In this document: piece by piece, positions 22,139-29,673 of the stretch
Position numbering within the stretch: the first letter of the stretch is position 1
Layout: each line of letters begins with the position of its first letter
Source of the DNA: a virus
Virus record (IMG/VR): IMGVR_UViG_3300033052_000111
Span: 1 to 32,911 of that record
Reading direction: 5' to 3' (one strand)
DNA: 32,911 nt
Made by a program: the position numbers and the translations under genes
The notes under the pieces: model-generated
Database searches by the model: none
What the model was told of the DNA's origin: nothing
The model's input: only the letters and a program-made list of their open reading frames with translations

Positions 22139-25036
22139 ATGGCGATCGACCCCAACGTTCCGGCCATCGCCAACGCCGTCACGGGCATGGCGGTGTTTAT
22201 TCAGAACACCATCGGCGACCTTGCGAACTTCAGCGCTGGCGCGGCCAATGGCGGCCCGAACGGTGACGGCTACTTCCCGCTGACCAGCAGCACCGGGGTC
22301 ACCCGCCTTGTTCTCTCGCCCGACGCACTGAACGCCCGGACCTTCGGACCAATGTCGCAAGCCACGGTTCTTCGCGAAGATGTAGCAAACGCCAAGGCGA
22401 TCGTCCTGACGCAGGCCAACACCGTCGCGCTGAACCTGACCTATGTCCTAGCCAACACGGCGGCGGCGGTAGGTTCAGCACAAACCTCCGCGACGTGGGC
22501 CGCCAACGCTCTGGCACAGGCGGGCCTCGCCCTCACCTACCGAAACACGGCCCAAGCCGCTTCCAACACGGCGGTGGCAGCGAACGCGACGGTCGCCGTC
22601 AATCTCGCGACCTCTCAGAGCATCCTGAGCCAAACCCTCACAGCCAACACGATCATCCAGCAGGCCAAGGCGGATGCAGTGGTTGCGGCTGCCCAAGCCA
22701 ACGCTGCGGCGGCCAGCGTGAGCCCGAGCGCGATCCATGGAGCTATCAGCAGCAACGTCGCGACGCTCAACGCCTCGATCAACGGCAAGCTCGACACCTC
22801 CGCATTCACATGGTCGGGCCTCACCGGGAAGCCGACGACGTTCACCCCTTCCGCCCACACCCATGCCATCAGCGAGGTGGCGAACCTTCAGACCACGCTC
22901 GACGGCAAACTTGGCGTCTATCAGGGTATCGCGACCAGTTACGCGGCCTTCCGCATCAATGCCCTCAACATGGACATGACGCAGGGCGACGGCCTCGTGA
23001 ACATCGTCGGCAACGGCGATCACGCCCACATGTCGAACGCCTCTACGACCGGTTACCGAGCGCAGATCACGGGCCGGGGCTCCAGCCGCATCGGCCTTCA
23101 TGACTCAACGATCAATTTCTACACGGCAAGCGCCGACACGCTGACGGCGGGCGACCCCATCACGTGGGTTCAGACCCTCAGCATGAACCGCAACGCCGCT
23201 CAGTTCCTCGTTCAGCCGCAGTTCAACGGCGTGAACCTCATCACCTCGAACGACATGGCCTCAAGCCTGTCCGCCAAGGCCAACAAGGCGGGCGACACCT
23301 TCACCGGCAACGTCACCTTCCCGGCTGGTGTCATGGTTGGCAGTGGCGTTCCGACCGGCCTCTATGGCGACGGTGGCAACGTCGCCCTGCGTGGTTACGC
23401 CACCGGCTCGCTGTACCTTCAAACTCAGGCCGGGGTCGTGACGAACCTGCTGCTTGAGCCGACGAAGAACACCGTTTGGAAGCCCACGACGTTCGTTGAC
23501 GCCGCCACGTTCAGTTCAACCGTCAGCATCGCAGGCGCCACGACGGTCACCGGCGCCGCCAACCTCCAAGGCGGGGCCACCGTGACCGGCAATCTCAGCG
23601 CTACAGGCTCGCTGTTCGTCGGCAACGGCGGCGGCATGTTCGTCAGCGGACAGAACCACCGTCTTATGTTCGACGGTTCCGGCGGTACGCGCTTCACCTA
23701 TCGGTCGGATCACGCCTCGGCCGTGGGCATGAACCTGCTCACCAGTGACGGCAACCTTCGGGGCGTCCTCTACTCAGACGGTTCCGGCACCAATATCGGC
23801 TTCTTGAGCCCAGCCCAAGTCTGGAGGCTGCGGGTAGACGCATCGAACCTCTACGTCGGCGACAGCCAGTGGACGGCATGGCACACGGGCAACCTCTCGC
23901 CGGCCACGAACAACACCGGTCAGGTGTTCCCGAACTCCATCGTGAAGGAATTCCAGACCAAGGCGGGCGACGTGCTCGGCTCCTCGGCGGGGCAGTCCTA
24001 CAGCGGCGCCTTGGGCGTCATCGGACCGGGCTCGACGGACAGCCACAACCAAGCCCTGATGAGCTTCCATCGCCCCGGAAACTTCGCCGCCCATTTCGGT
24101 CTGAACTCGTCAAACCGATGGGTCGTCGGCGGCTGGAGCTACGGCAACGGCGTCCAGCATCAGCTTTGGCTCAATGGCCAGATTCCAACCGGTGTGTGGC
24201 AACGGACCGATGACGGCGTTGGGCGCTTCCACTTTATGAGCGGAAGCGACACGCTGTACGGGACGGCCAATGGCCATGCTTGGCGAAATGGCGCCGACGC
24301 TACGGTCATGTCGCTCACCGGCGGTGGCCAGCTAACCACCAGTCAGAACGTCCGAGCCCAAAACACCAACGGCACCGGTCAGTTCACCGCCGTCAGTCCG
24401 AACGGCTCGACCATGTTCGGCTTCTATAATGACGGAACGCAGGCCTATCTGCTCAAGCACGCCAGTAGCTCAACTGGCTATGACGCTCACCGCCCCTTCT
24501 ACGTGAACCTGTCGGGCGGTGGCGTGACTCTCGACGGCACGGGGGCCGGCGGCGTGACCACTGGCGGCACGCTCACCGTCAACGGCGTCCTGTACGCTCA
24601 GTCGGAGATCATCACGCCCGGCTGGATCAGGGTGAACGGAAGCAACGGCATCTATTGGCAGACCCACGGTGCTGGCTGGTACGCGTCGGATACGACTTAT
24701 ATTCGCAGCTATAATGACCGCACGATTTATAGTGGGGGCGGCTTCCTTGGCGGAGCCATTCAGGGCTCAACAGTAACCGCCACCAGCGATGCAAAATTCA
24801 AGTCGCGGATACGCCAACTCGAACCTGTTGCGGGCCTTGTGCCGAAGCGGTTCATCAAGGACGGCAAGGAACGCCTCGGCTACATCGCCCAAGACGTTCA
24901 GGCCGTGGTGCCGGAAGCGGTCCACTATCAGTTCGGCCCGAACGGTGAGCACAGCCTGTCGCTCGAACCGCTGGCGATGATCGCGGCCGTTCACGCGCAG
25001 CTTGAGGCCCGCATTGCAGCGCTGGAGGCACGCTGA
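22139..25036 (+). CDS. Tail fibre with C-terminal S74 intramolecular chaperone
   Basis: The 965-residue product has an Ala/Thr/Asn-rich helical N-terminal part (about 1-200), fibre repeats including GLTGKPTTFTPSAHTHAI (about 220-240), and beta-rich shaft and head domains (for example SQWTAWHTGNL near 580). It ends in a peptidase S74 chaperone domain: SDAKFKSRI with likely Ser883-Lys888 dyad, LGYIAQDVQAVVPEAV, and LEPLAMIAAVHAQLEARIAALEAR split by helices. The chaperone trimerises the fibre and cleaves itself off. It starts 3 bases after the small coiled-coil gene. Confidence 0.92.
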   Translation: MAIDPNVPAIANAVTGMAVFIQNTIGDLANFSAGAANGGPNGDGYFPLTSSTGVTRLVLSPDALNARTFGPMSQATVLREDVANAKAIVLTQANTVALNLTYVLANTAAAVGSAQTSATWAANALAQAGLALTYRNTAQAASNTAVAANATVAVNLATSQSILSQTLTANTIIQQAKADAVVAAAQANAAAASVSPSAIHGAISSNVATLNASINGKLDTSAFTWSGLTGKPTTFTPSAHTHAISEVANLQTTLDGKLGVYQGIATSYAAFRINALNMDMTQGDGLVNIVGNGDHAHMSNASTTGYRAQITGRGSSRIGLHDSTINFYTASADTLTAGDPITWVQTLSMNRNAAQFLVQPQFNGVNLITSNDMASSLSAKANKAGDTFTGNVTFPAGVMVGSGVPTGLYGDGGNVALRGYATGSLYLQTQAGVVTNLLLEPTKNTVWKPTTFVDAATFSSTVSIAGATTVTGAANLQGGATVTGNLSATGSLFVGNGGGMFVSGQNHRLMFDGSGGTRFTYRSDHASAVGMNLLTSDGNLRGVLYSDGSGTNIGFLSPAQVWRLRVDASNLYVGDSQWTAWHTGNLSPATNNTGQVFPNSIVKEFQTKAGDVLGSSAGQSYSGALGVIGPGSTDSHNQALMSFHRPGNFAAHFGLNSSNRWVVGGWSYGNGVQHQLWLNGQIPTGVWQRTDDGVGRFHFMSGSDTLYGTANGHAWRNGADATVMSLTGGGQLTTSQNVRAQNTNGTGQFTAVSPNGSTMFGFYNDGTQAYLLKHASSSTGYDAHRPFYVNLSGGGVTLDGTGAGGVTTGGTLTVNGVLYAQSEIITPGWIRVNGSNGIYWQTHGAGWYASDTTYIRSYNDRTIYSGGGFLGGAIQGSTVTATSDAKFKSRIRQLEPVAGLVPKRFIKDGKERLGYIAQDVQAVVPEAVHYQFGPNGEHSLSLEPLAMIAAVHAQLEARIAALEAR

Positions 25037-25590
25037 TGGCGCTTCCCACTTCCGGCACCATCACCTTGGCGATGATCGCCGCTGAACTTGGGGTCGGCCT
25101 CCCGCTCGACCTCAACGCGGCGAACGTCCGGGCGCTGGCAGGCAAGCCCTCCGGCAACATCATCATGCCCAACGACTTCTATGGAAAGTCGAGCTACGAC
25201 CCCTACCCCGATCCGGTGACATTCGCGGACCTCACCGTTTTCGAGTACGGCAACGCGAGCGGTACTAGCTCGGCAACGATCACGGGGATTTCGAGCGCGA
25301 TCACCTTGCGGGTGTCGATCAACAATCCGCCCGGCGTGCGTAAGCGCATCGCCATCAGCGTCGGCGGCTCAGGCGTTGTGAACTCGATCGCGACTTCACC
25401 CATGTCGTGGGATTTGACCGTCAACAACGGGCAGACAGTCGCCATCACCCTGACGGCCACAGCCACACAGAACCTCAGCCAGTATTGGCAGGGCTCATGC
25501 GTGATCACCAACCAGACGACAAGCGGCGATACCCTCGGCACGTTCGCCTTCGACCTTCAGGCGCTCAGCGATAACGGGACGATTTCATAA
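25036..25590 (+). CDS. Tail-associated protein, 184 residues
   Basis: The N-terminus has the pattern SGTITLAMIAAELGVGLPLD, then NVRALAGKPSG and MPNDFYGKS, a small conserved module found at the start or end of many phage tail and fibre proteins. The rest (about 60-184) is a Ser/Thr/Val-rich beta-sandwich-like domain, perhaps carbohydrate-binding. It starts in a TGATG overlap with the fibre stop, so it is made together with the fibre. Its TAA stop belongs to the next TAAATA motif. A virion location is likely; the exact role is unknown. Confidence 0.75.
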   Translation: MALPTSGTITLAMIAAELGVGLPLDLNAANVRALAGKPSGNIIMPNDFYGKSSYDPYPDPVTFADLTVFEYGNASGTSSATITGISSAITLRVSINNPPGVRKRIAISVGGSGVVNSIATSPMSWDLTVNNGQTVAITLTATATQNLSQYWQGSCVITNQTTSGDTLGTFAFDLQALSDNGTIS

Positions 25591-25593
25591 ATA
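25588..25593 (+). promoter_or_regulatory. TAAATA motif before 132-residue tail gene
   Basis: CATAAATACGTCC precedes the ATG at 25599 with a 5-base gap. It overlaps the stop codon of the gene before it. Confidence 0.55.
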
Positions 25594-25598
25594 CGTCC

Positions 25599-25997
25599 AT
25601 GACCACAGAACCCACCTGCATCCTGACCATCGACAAGGCCAACGTCGAGTTTCTGCCCGACGTGGACGGCCTGCCCAACGTCGTCACCCGCGTTCCCTAT
25701 CACTGGACCCTGACGCCGCTCGTCGGCGATCCGCTGAACTGGCCGGGCGTCGTCGAGCTTGGCCCGGTTGATCCTGACGATTTCATCGACGTGACCAGTC
25801 TCGACGATGAGGGCTTTCAGGATGTCGTCAGCGGTTGGGTGAAGGCAGAACTCGGCCGTGCCCACCTCCGGGCGGTGAAGGCCAACATGACGGCGGTCAT
25901 CGCCTCACGGGCGACCGAAACCGTGAAGCTGTTCGCCCCTGAGCTTCCGCCGGCCGTCGTGTCCGATCCTATCGAGGAAGGCCCTTCCGAGGAGTGA
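25599..25997 (+). CDS. Possible tail fibre assembly protein
   Basis: The 132-residue acidic product has an N-terminal beta segment (TCILTIDKANVEFLPDVDGLPNVV), a conspicuous PYHWTLTPLVGDPLNWPGVVELG stretch, and a helical C-terminal half. Its place right after the fibre genes suggests a fibre assembly chaperone or tail accessory protein, but I recognise no family. Confidence 0.6.
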   Translation: MTTEPTCILTIDKANVEFLPDVDGLPNVVTRVPYHWTLTPLVGDPLNWPGVVELGPVDPDDFIDVTSLDDEGFQDVVSGWVKAELGRAHLRAVKANMTAVIASRATETVKLFAPELPPAVVSDPIEEGPSEE

Positions 25998-26003
25998 TCC
26001 AGC

Positions 26004-26009
26004 TAAATA
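26004..26009 (+). promoter_or_regulatory. TAAATA motif before holin leader
   Basis: GCTAAATACTGG is identical to the core before the HNH/AP2 gene, but the start codon is 47 bases further on at 26057. It is one of the four hairpin-leader copies. Confidence 0.5.
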
Positions 26010-26032
26010 CTGGCGCCGGTTTCATTGTGTTC

Positions 26033-26054
26033 TCGGCTCAGTAGTTAGGGCCGA
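26033..26054 (+). promoter_or_regulatory. Hairpin leader hiding the holin SD
   Basis: TCGGCTC (26033-26039) pairs with GGGCCGA (26048-26054), including one G-U pair, around an 8-base loop. The SD candidate AGGG (26047-26050) lies in the loop edge and 3' arm, 6 bases before the ATG. Confidence 0.45.
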
Positions 26055-26056
26055 TT

Positions 26057-26326
26057 ATGGACACCAACCCCATGGAAACACTCGCAGTTCAGATCACTCG
26101 CATGGAAGGTAAGATTGACCTGCAGACCAGCGAGGTGACGCACCTACGCCGGGCGCTGGACGACCAGCGCGCCGACGTGAGCAGCCTTCGGCAGGAACTG
26201 GACGGCAAGGCCGACAAGTCCGAGTTCAAGGCGCTCTGGGGTCAGATCACCAAGGGCGTTTGGATCGTACTCGGCGCCGTCATCACCGCACTGGTGGCGA
26301 TGGTGCTGAAGACGCACGCGGGCTGA
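26057..26326 (+). CDS. XhlA-type holin / haemolysin-like membrane protein
   Basis: The 89-residue product has an N-terminal coiled coil (about 6-55, with METLAVQITRMEGKID and DDQRADVSSLRQELDGK) and a single C-terminal membrane segment (about 67-85, GVWIVLGAVITALVAMVL). This is the XhlA (haemolysin) architecture of phage lysis cassettes. It probably helps permeabilise the inner membrane for the endolysin. Its stop TGA abuts the stop of the convergent gene, forming the palindrome TGATCA at 26324-26329. Confidence 0.75.
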   Translation: MDTNPMETLAVQITRMEGKIDLQTSEVTHLRRALDDQRADVSSLRQELDGKADKSEFKALWGQITKGVWIVLGAVITALVAMVLKTHAG

Positions 26327-27133
26327 TCAGTCCACCGCCACCGGCGTGCCGACGTACTCCTTCAGCACCTCTTTCGTGGCGGCATCCACATACGCGATCC
26401 GCGTAATGGTGGCGCCTACCCAACAGATATCTTGATAGATTTCTAGCGGGCTATCGACCCGAGGGCCGGAGTAGGAACTTGTGCAGTCCGTGAGCTTGTC
26501 CCCCTTGAGCGGCGTGTACGTTCCTTCGACGACGATCCGCATGTTGGTCACGAGCTTTTTCGCTTCCGGGCCGCTGACCTTCACCTCGTAGATGTAGCTG
26601 TCTTTGCTGACCGCAGGGGGCTCAAGACCGAGCGCTTTGTAAGGTGTGGCTTGATCACGCATGTAGGGCGAGCCCTCGCCTTCGACGATGGCGACAGCAG
26701 CAAGGGCGTCGCGACGCCATTTCTCGACGGTGACCCGCGCGGCCGCACCATAAGCGTTCGAGCCGACATACGGTTTGCCCGGCGTCAGGGCGGCGTTGAA
26801 GTAGAGAACCTTGGGCGACGTGTCCCGATTGCGGGTCGTGAACGTCCCCCGTTCCACGTCGAAGAAGAACAACAGCGTGCCGTCCACGTAGGTCCAAAAG
26901 CTGTCGTTCTGGCTGATGCCGCTGCTGTCACCCGATCGAATCCGAAGGGAAAGGCTGAAGGTCTGCCCGGCAGTCGCAGGCACAGGCGGCACCTCGGCAA
27001 ACTTGTCGGCTCTTTGAGCCGCAAACCCGGCATGTGCAGCGCGCATCGTCGCCGTGAGCGTCGGCGAATTTGGCGGCATGGTCGCGACAGCAGGCGCCGC
27101 AGCGGCGAGTACAGAAATCAACGTAGAGATCAT
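26327..27133 (-). CDS. Secreted protein of unknown function (moron)
   Basis: The start chosen is the ATG at 27133, 5 bases after a GGGGG SD; a TTG four codons upstream is less likely. The 268-residue product begins with a short signal peptide (MISTLISVLAAAAPAVA, cleavage near 17) and has no lipobox. The mature part is beta-rich, with two Cys about 40 residues apart near the C-terminus (TDCTSS and DICWVG) that could form a disulfide. No family is recognised. A reversed secreted-protein gene inside the lysis region is typical of a lysogenic-conversion moron or an envelope-modifying factor. Confidence 0.65.
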   Translation of the reverse strand: MISTLISVLAAAAPAVATMPPNSPTLTATMRAAHAGFAAQRADKFAEVPPVPATAGQTFSLSLRIRSGDSSGISQNDSFWTYVDGTLLFFFDVERGTFTTRNRDTSPKVLYFNAALTPGKPYVGSNAYGAAARVTVEKWRRDALAAVAIVEGEGSPYMRDQATPYKALGLEPPAVSKDSYIYEVKVSGPEAKKLVTNMRIVVEGTYTPLKGDKLTDCTSSYSGPRVDSPLEIYQDICWVGATITRIAYVDAATKEVLKEYVGTPVAVD

Positions 27134-27222
27134 CACAGCCCCCAAAACTCGACTTTAGGGTGCCGAAACGAACTGAGGTAGAGAAGCAAAATCTGTCGAT
27201 CGACGGGAGAACTTCCGTCTGA

Positions 27223-27465
27223 CTAGGCCCCGCCTGTCTCGACCGCCGCATCAGTATCCGCCGAAGCCTCTGCCGCAACGGAAGCCGGCTTATGGTCCTT
27301 CACCACCACCTGAATGATGCTCGCGACCGTGGCTCCCACCGTCGCGACGGCAGCAGCGTGTTCGGGTGAGAACACTACTCCAAGAACGCTCGCCACGCCG
27401 GTGATACCGACCCACGTACTACGCTCGGACAGGCGTTGAAGGATGTATTCGACGACGAATTGCAT
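27223..27465 (-). CDS. Second holin candidate, two membrane segments
   Basis: The 80-residue product has two membrane segments (about 15-33, STWVGITGVASVLGVVF; and 37-56, AAAVATVGATVASIIQVVV) and a charged, Ala-rich tail, which fits a class II holin or antiholin. It has a good SD (GGAGGA, 5 bases before the ATG) and a TAAATA motif 27 bases upstream on its own strand, so it seems to be controlled with the late genes despite its opposite orientation. It may pair with the XhlA-type protein. Confidence 0.7.
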   Translation of the reverse strand: MQFVVEYILQRLSERSTWVGITGVASVLGVVFSPEHAAAVATVGATVASIIQVVVKDHKPASVAAEASADTDAAVETGGA

Positions 27466-27473
27466 GGTGATCC

Positions 27474-27491
27474 TCCGGTTTTTCTTCCGGA
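27474..27491 (-). promoter_or_regulatory. Hairpin leader of the second holin
   Basis: On the minus strand TCCGG (27491-27487) pairs with CCGGA (27478-27474) around an 8-base loop AAGAAAAA. The SD GGAGGA begins inside the 3' arm. This is the shortest of the four hairpins and leaves part of the SD exposed. Confidence 0.45.
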
Positions 27492-27492
27492 C

Positions 27493-27498
27493 TATTTA
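27493..27498 (-). promoter_or_regulatory. TAAATA motif on minus strand
   Basis: Read on the minus strand this is CCTAAATAGTCC, 27 bases before the holin ATG. It is the only gene-associated minus-strand copy and lies in the divergent region shared with the MucR-like gene. Confidence 0.5.
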
Positions 27499-27544
27499 GG
27501 ATCGTGGCACCGTGCCCCTCTGTCGATTCTTGGGAGGCCCTACG

Positions 27545-27994
27545 ATGGCCGAAACGAACACGAAGCTGATTGAACTCACGGCCGAGATCGTGGCCAACTA
27601 CGTGGCCAACAACGCCACCGCCGTCAGCGACCTTCCGAGCCTGATCAAGGCGACCCACGATGCCCTTGCCGGCGTCGAAAGCGGCGGCACCGTCGAGAGC
27701 AAGGCCAACGACGTTCAGAAACCGACGCCGGCCCAAATCCGCAAGTCGATCACCCCTGACGCCCTGATCAGCTTCGAAGACGGCCGCCCCTACAAAACGC
27801 TGAAGCGCCACCTGACGACGCAGGGCCTGACCATCGCCGAATACAAGGCGAAGTGGGGCCTGCCGAACGACTACCCGACCACGGCGCCCGCCTACAGCGA
27901 AGCCCGTTCGGCGATGGCGAAAGCCCTCGGCCTCGGTCAAGGCGGCCGGAAGGCAAAGGCTCCGGCGGCTAAGGGCCGCGCGAAGAAAGCCTGA
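27545..27994 (+). CDS. MucR/Ros-family regulator lacking zinc ligands
   Basis: The start chosen is the ATG 7 bases after GGGAGG; a GTG at 27512 is less likely. The 149-residue product follows the MucR pattern: LTAEIVANYVANNATAV-SDLPSLIKATHDAL (11-41), then KSITPDALISFEDG, LKRHL, AEYKAKWGLPNDYP and SEARSAMAKALGLGQ (about 67-132). The Cys of the family zinc finger is Ser76 here. The second His region is TTQG instead of THH or THY, leaving His89. The tail is basic (KAKAPAAKGRAKKA). MucR/Ros proteins bind AT-rich DNA with TA steps and act as H-NS-like regulators. Confidence 0.88.
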   Translation: MAETNTKLIELTAEIVANYVANNATAVSDLPSLIKATHDALAGVESGGTVESKANDVQKPTPAQIRKSITPDALISFEDGRPYKTLKRHLTTQGLTIAEYKAKWGLPNDYPTTAPAYSEARSAMAKALGLGQGGRKAKAPAAKGRAKKA

Positions 27995-28112
27995 CAGCCA
28001 CGCTTCACCACGCGCCCCCTCTCGGCTACTCTTTTTACGTCAGGCCCAACGAGGCCTCAATCGAACCGACTTGCTCGGGGGCAGAAAGACGAAAGAAGAG
28101 AACGACGACTAA

Positions 28113-28208
28113 ATGACTGCATTTATGGCAGCCGTCCTAACGTACGGCCCACTTGCCATCGTGATCATCGAAATCGCTACGGCGATTAAGAAGTTCATCA
28201 AGGCCTAG
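28113..28208 (+). CDS. 31-residue membrane peptide
   Basis: The frame reads MTAFMAAVLTYGPLAIVII ... KKFIKA, with one membrane segment (about 5-22) and a basic C-terminus, followed 6 bases later by an intrinsic terminator. A purine-rich SD-like stretch (GAAAGAAGAG) lies about 12 bases before the ATG, rather far. The hydrophobic helix plus Lys tail resembles small lysis or type I toxin-like peptides, but no family is recognised. The 118 bases between the MucR-like gene and this ORF hold nothing else that I can support. Confidence 0.5.
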   Translation: MTAFMAAVLTYGPLAIVIIEIATAIKKFIKA

Positions 28209-28214
28209 ATACCG

Positions 28215-28243
28215 GGCGGGGCTTAGTCCCCGCCTTTCTTTTT
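28215..28243 (+). terminator. Intrinsic terminator after small membrane ORF
   Basis: GGCGGGG (28215-28221) pairs with CCCCGCC (28228-28234) around CTTAGT and is followed by TTTCTTTTT. It lies between the plus-strand 31-residue ORF and the end of the minus-strand methyltransferase gene, and terminates plus-strand transcripts. Confidence 0.88.
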
Positions 28244-28245
28244 GC

Positions 28246-29193
28246 CTAAGCCGCCGCAGCAAGTTCCTCGACCGTCGCGTCCTCGCCGGCGCCGATCCGC
28301 TCGACCGCTCGGGCGAACCATCTGGCGTCCTTCTCGATGCCGACGAACCGCCGGCCTTCCTGCACCGCCGCCACGCCGGTCGTGCCGCTCCCCATGGTCG
28401 GATCAAGCACCACGTCGCCGGGATTGCTGTAACTGCGGATGATCCACGCCATCAGGTCCACCGGCTTTTCAGTCGGGTGGCGGCCGCGCCCGCCGACGCT
28501 GGCGAACTCCAGCACGGACGTGGGAAACCCAGTATGGGTCTGAGCCTTACCCTTGTAGGTCTTCAGGCCGTAAACCTCGGACGCGTGGACCGTGCCGTTC
28601 ACCCGCTTCAGGTTCGGCTCGGCCAGTTCAACGACGCCCTGCGGGTGATACGTCATCTGGCGGTTCGAGCGGTGCGCGTGGATCGTCGTGCCGGGGCTGA
28701 AGACGCAGATGTCTTCATGCTCGCTCAGGGGCTTCAGCCACGCGTGTTGGAAGCCGGTCTTGCGCGTCTTCTTCCAGACGAGCCGGTACTTCAGCCATTC
28801 CGGCCGGGACATGCACAGGGCGGCCGTGAACATTCCGCTCGCCGTCAGCACGACCGCGCCGCGCGGCTTCAGCACCCGCTCGAACTCGGCCCACATCTCG
28901 TCGAAGGGAATGACCGCATCCCACGCGCACGCCGTCGAGCCATACGGCAGATCAGCGGCGATCAGATCGACGGAACGGTCAGGCAGGTCACGCAGCCGGG
29001 CGAGGCAATCGCCTTCCATCAGGCGGACGGTCGCCGGCGCCGGGTCAGCGGCAGGCTGTTGGATGTTGTCGTTGGCGGGACGCGTTCGGCGGGCCTGTCG
29101 GCGGGCAACTCGTCGGTCAATCTGCCTTTGCAGCGTCCGCGCCTCCAAGCGCGAGAGACCGTTGATGCGAAAACCCATCGCCCGTCGCGTCAT
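28246..29193 (-). CDS. Orphan DNA methyltransferase, N4/N6 beta-class
   Basis: The 315-residue product has motif IV as DLPY (81-84), HPTEKP (239-244) and motif I as DPTMGSGTTG (264-273). The catalytic-before-SAM-site order is that of beta-class amino methyltransferases (N6_N4_Mtase family). The first 50 residues are Arg-rich and may bind DNA. No restriction enzyme is next to it, so it probably protects phage DNA or alters gene expression. An SD-like AAAAGGA stands before the ATG. The recognition site cannot be read from the sequence. Confidence 0.92.
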   Translation of the reverse strand: MTRRAMGFRINGLSRLEARTLQRQIDRRVARRQARRTRPANDNIQQPAADPAPATVRLMEGDCLARLRDLPDRSVDLIAADLPYGSTACAWDAVIPFDEMWAEFERVLKPRGAVVLTASGMFTAALCMSRPEWLKYRLVWKKTRKTGFQHAWLKPLSEHEDICVFSPGTTIHAHRSNRQMTYHPQGVVELAEPNLKRVNGTVHASEVYGLKTYKGKAQTHTGFPTSVLEFASVGGRGRHPTEKPVDLMAWIIRSYSNPGDVVLDPTMGSGTTGVAAVQEGRRFVGIEKDARWFARAVERIGAGEDATVEELAAAA

Positions 29194-29213
29194 CCAACAT
29201 CCTTTTGGCCATT

Positions 29214-29247
29214 TTAGGGGAAGCGAAAGCTACACCATCGCCCCTAA
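29214..29247. other. Inverted repeat TTAGGGG/CCCCTAA upstream of methyltransferase
   Basis: TTAGGGG (29214-29220) and CCCCTAA (29241-29247) are perfect inverted copies 20 bases apart, in the gap before the methyltransferase start. On the minus strand one copy reads CCCCTAAAATGG, a near-match to the CCTAAATA motif. It could be an operator or a variant promoter. Confidence 0.3.
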
Positions 29248-29278
29248 TTTCCGGTTCAGATGTTGGGTTGCCGGGCGA

Positions 29279-29554
29279 TTAGTGAAGTTTGGGCAGAAAG
29301 CTCCAATCGACGTTGTCGATGGCCGCTCGCGACCATTCGCGAACTAGCTCCTCGTGCTCATCTTCCGGGTAGTCATCCAGCGCGTCGGCGACAGCGGTTG
29401 CCGCTCCAAGGATGCTCTTTCGCAGCCCTGCCCATGCCTCGACGGTTTCGGGGTCAGCGCGGCCGGACGCTACGTCGCCGCCGACTTCCAGAAGGCGTTG
29501 AAAGAGCGGACTGCTGACCAGTTCCAGCCATTCGGCTTCCGTGATCCGGGCCAT
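29279..29554 (-). CDS. Small acidic helical protein
   Basis: The start chosen is the ATG at 29554, which overlaps the stop of an upstream 39-residue membrane ORF (TGATG); a longer frame from 29620 is in an Arg-rich shadow. The 91-residue product is acidic and helical (MARITEAEWLELV ... DDYPEDEHEELVREW). No family is recognised. Small acidic phage proteins can be DNA mimics or toxin neutralisers, but nothing here shows that directly. Confidence 0.6.
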   Translation of the reverse strand: MARITEAEWLELVSSPLFQRLLEVGGDVASGRADPETVEAWAGLRKSILGAATAVADALDDYPEDEHEELVREWSRAAIDNVDWSFLPKLH

Positions 29555-29673
29555 CAGTAAGCCCCGTGGAACATGCTCGCGACGATCAGCGCCAGCACGA
29601 GGCCGGAAGCGACGACACACGCCACACCAACGGGAGTAAGGAGCCCACGCGAACGCCTACACCGAACCGACAT
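29554..29673 (-). CDS. 39-residue membrane peptide
   Basis: The frame has an SD (GGGAG, 7 bases before the ATG) and overlaps the next gene by one base (TGATG). The product has a basic N-terminus (MSVRCRRSRGLL) and one membrane segment (about 14-34, VGVACVVASGLVLALIVAS). The SD, coupling and hydropathy together make it likely to be real. It could be a small inner-membrane toxin, holin-like peptide or regulator. No family is recognised. Confidence 0.6.
   Translation of the reverse strand: MSVRCRRSRGLLTPVGVACVVASGLVLALIVASMFHGAY

Noticed and set aside
26651-27181. Plus-strand ORF opposite the secreted protein gene
   Set aside because: Arg-rich shadow; the minus frame has an SD, signal peptide and normal composition.
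28477-29217. Plus-strand ORF of 246 residues opposite the methyltransferase
   Set aside because: The minus strand carries the DLPY and DPTMGSGTTG motifs; the plus frame is an Arg/Gln/His-rich shadow.
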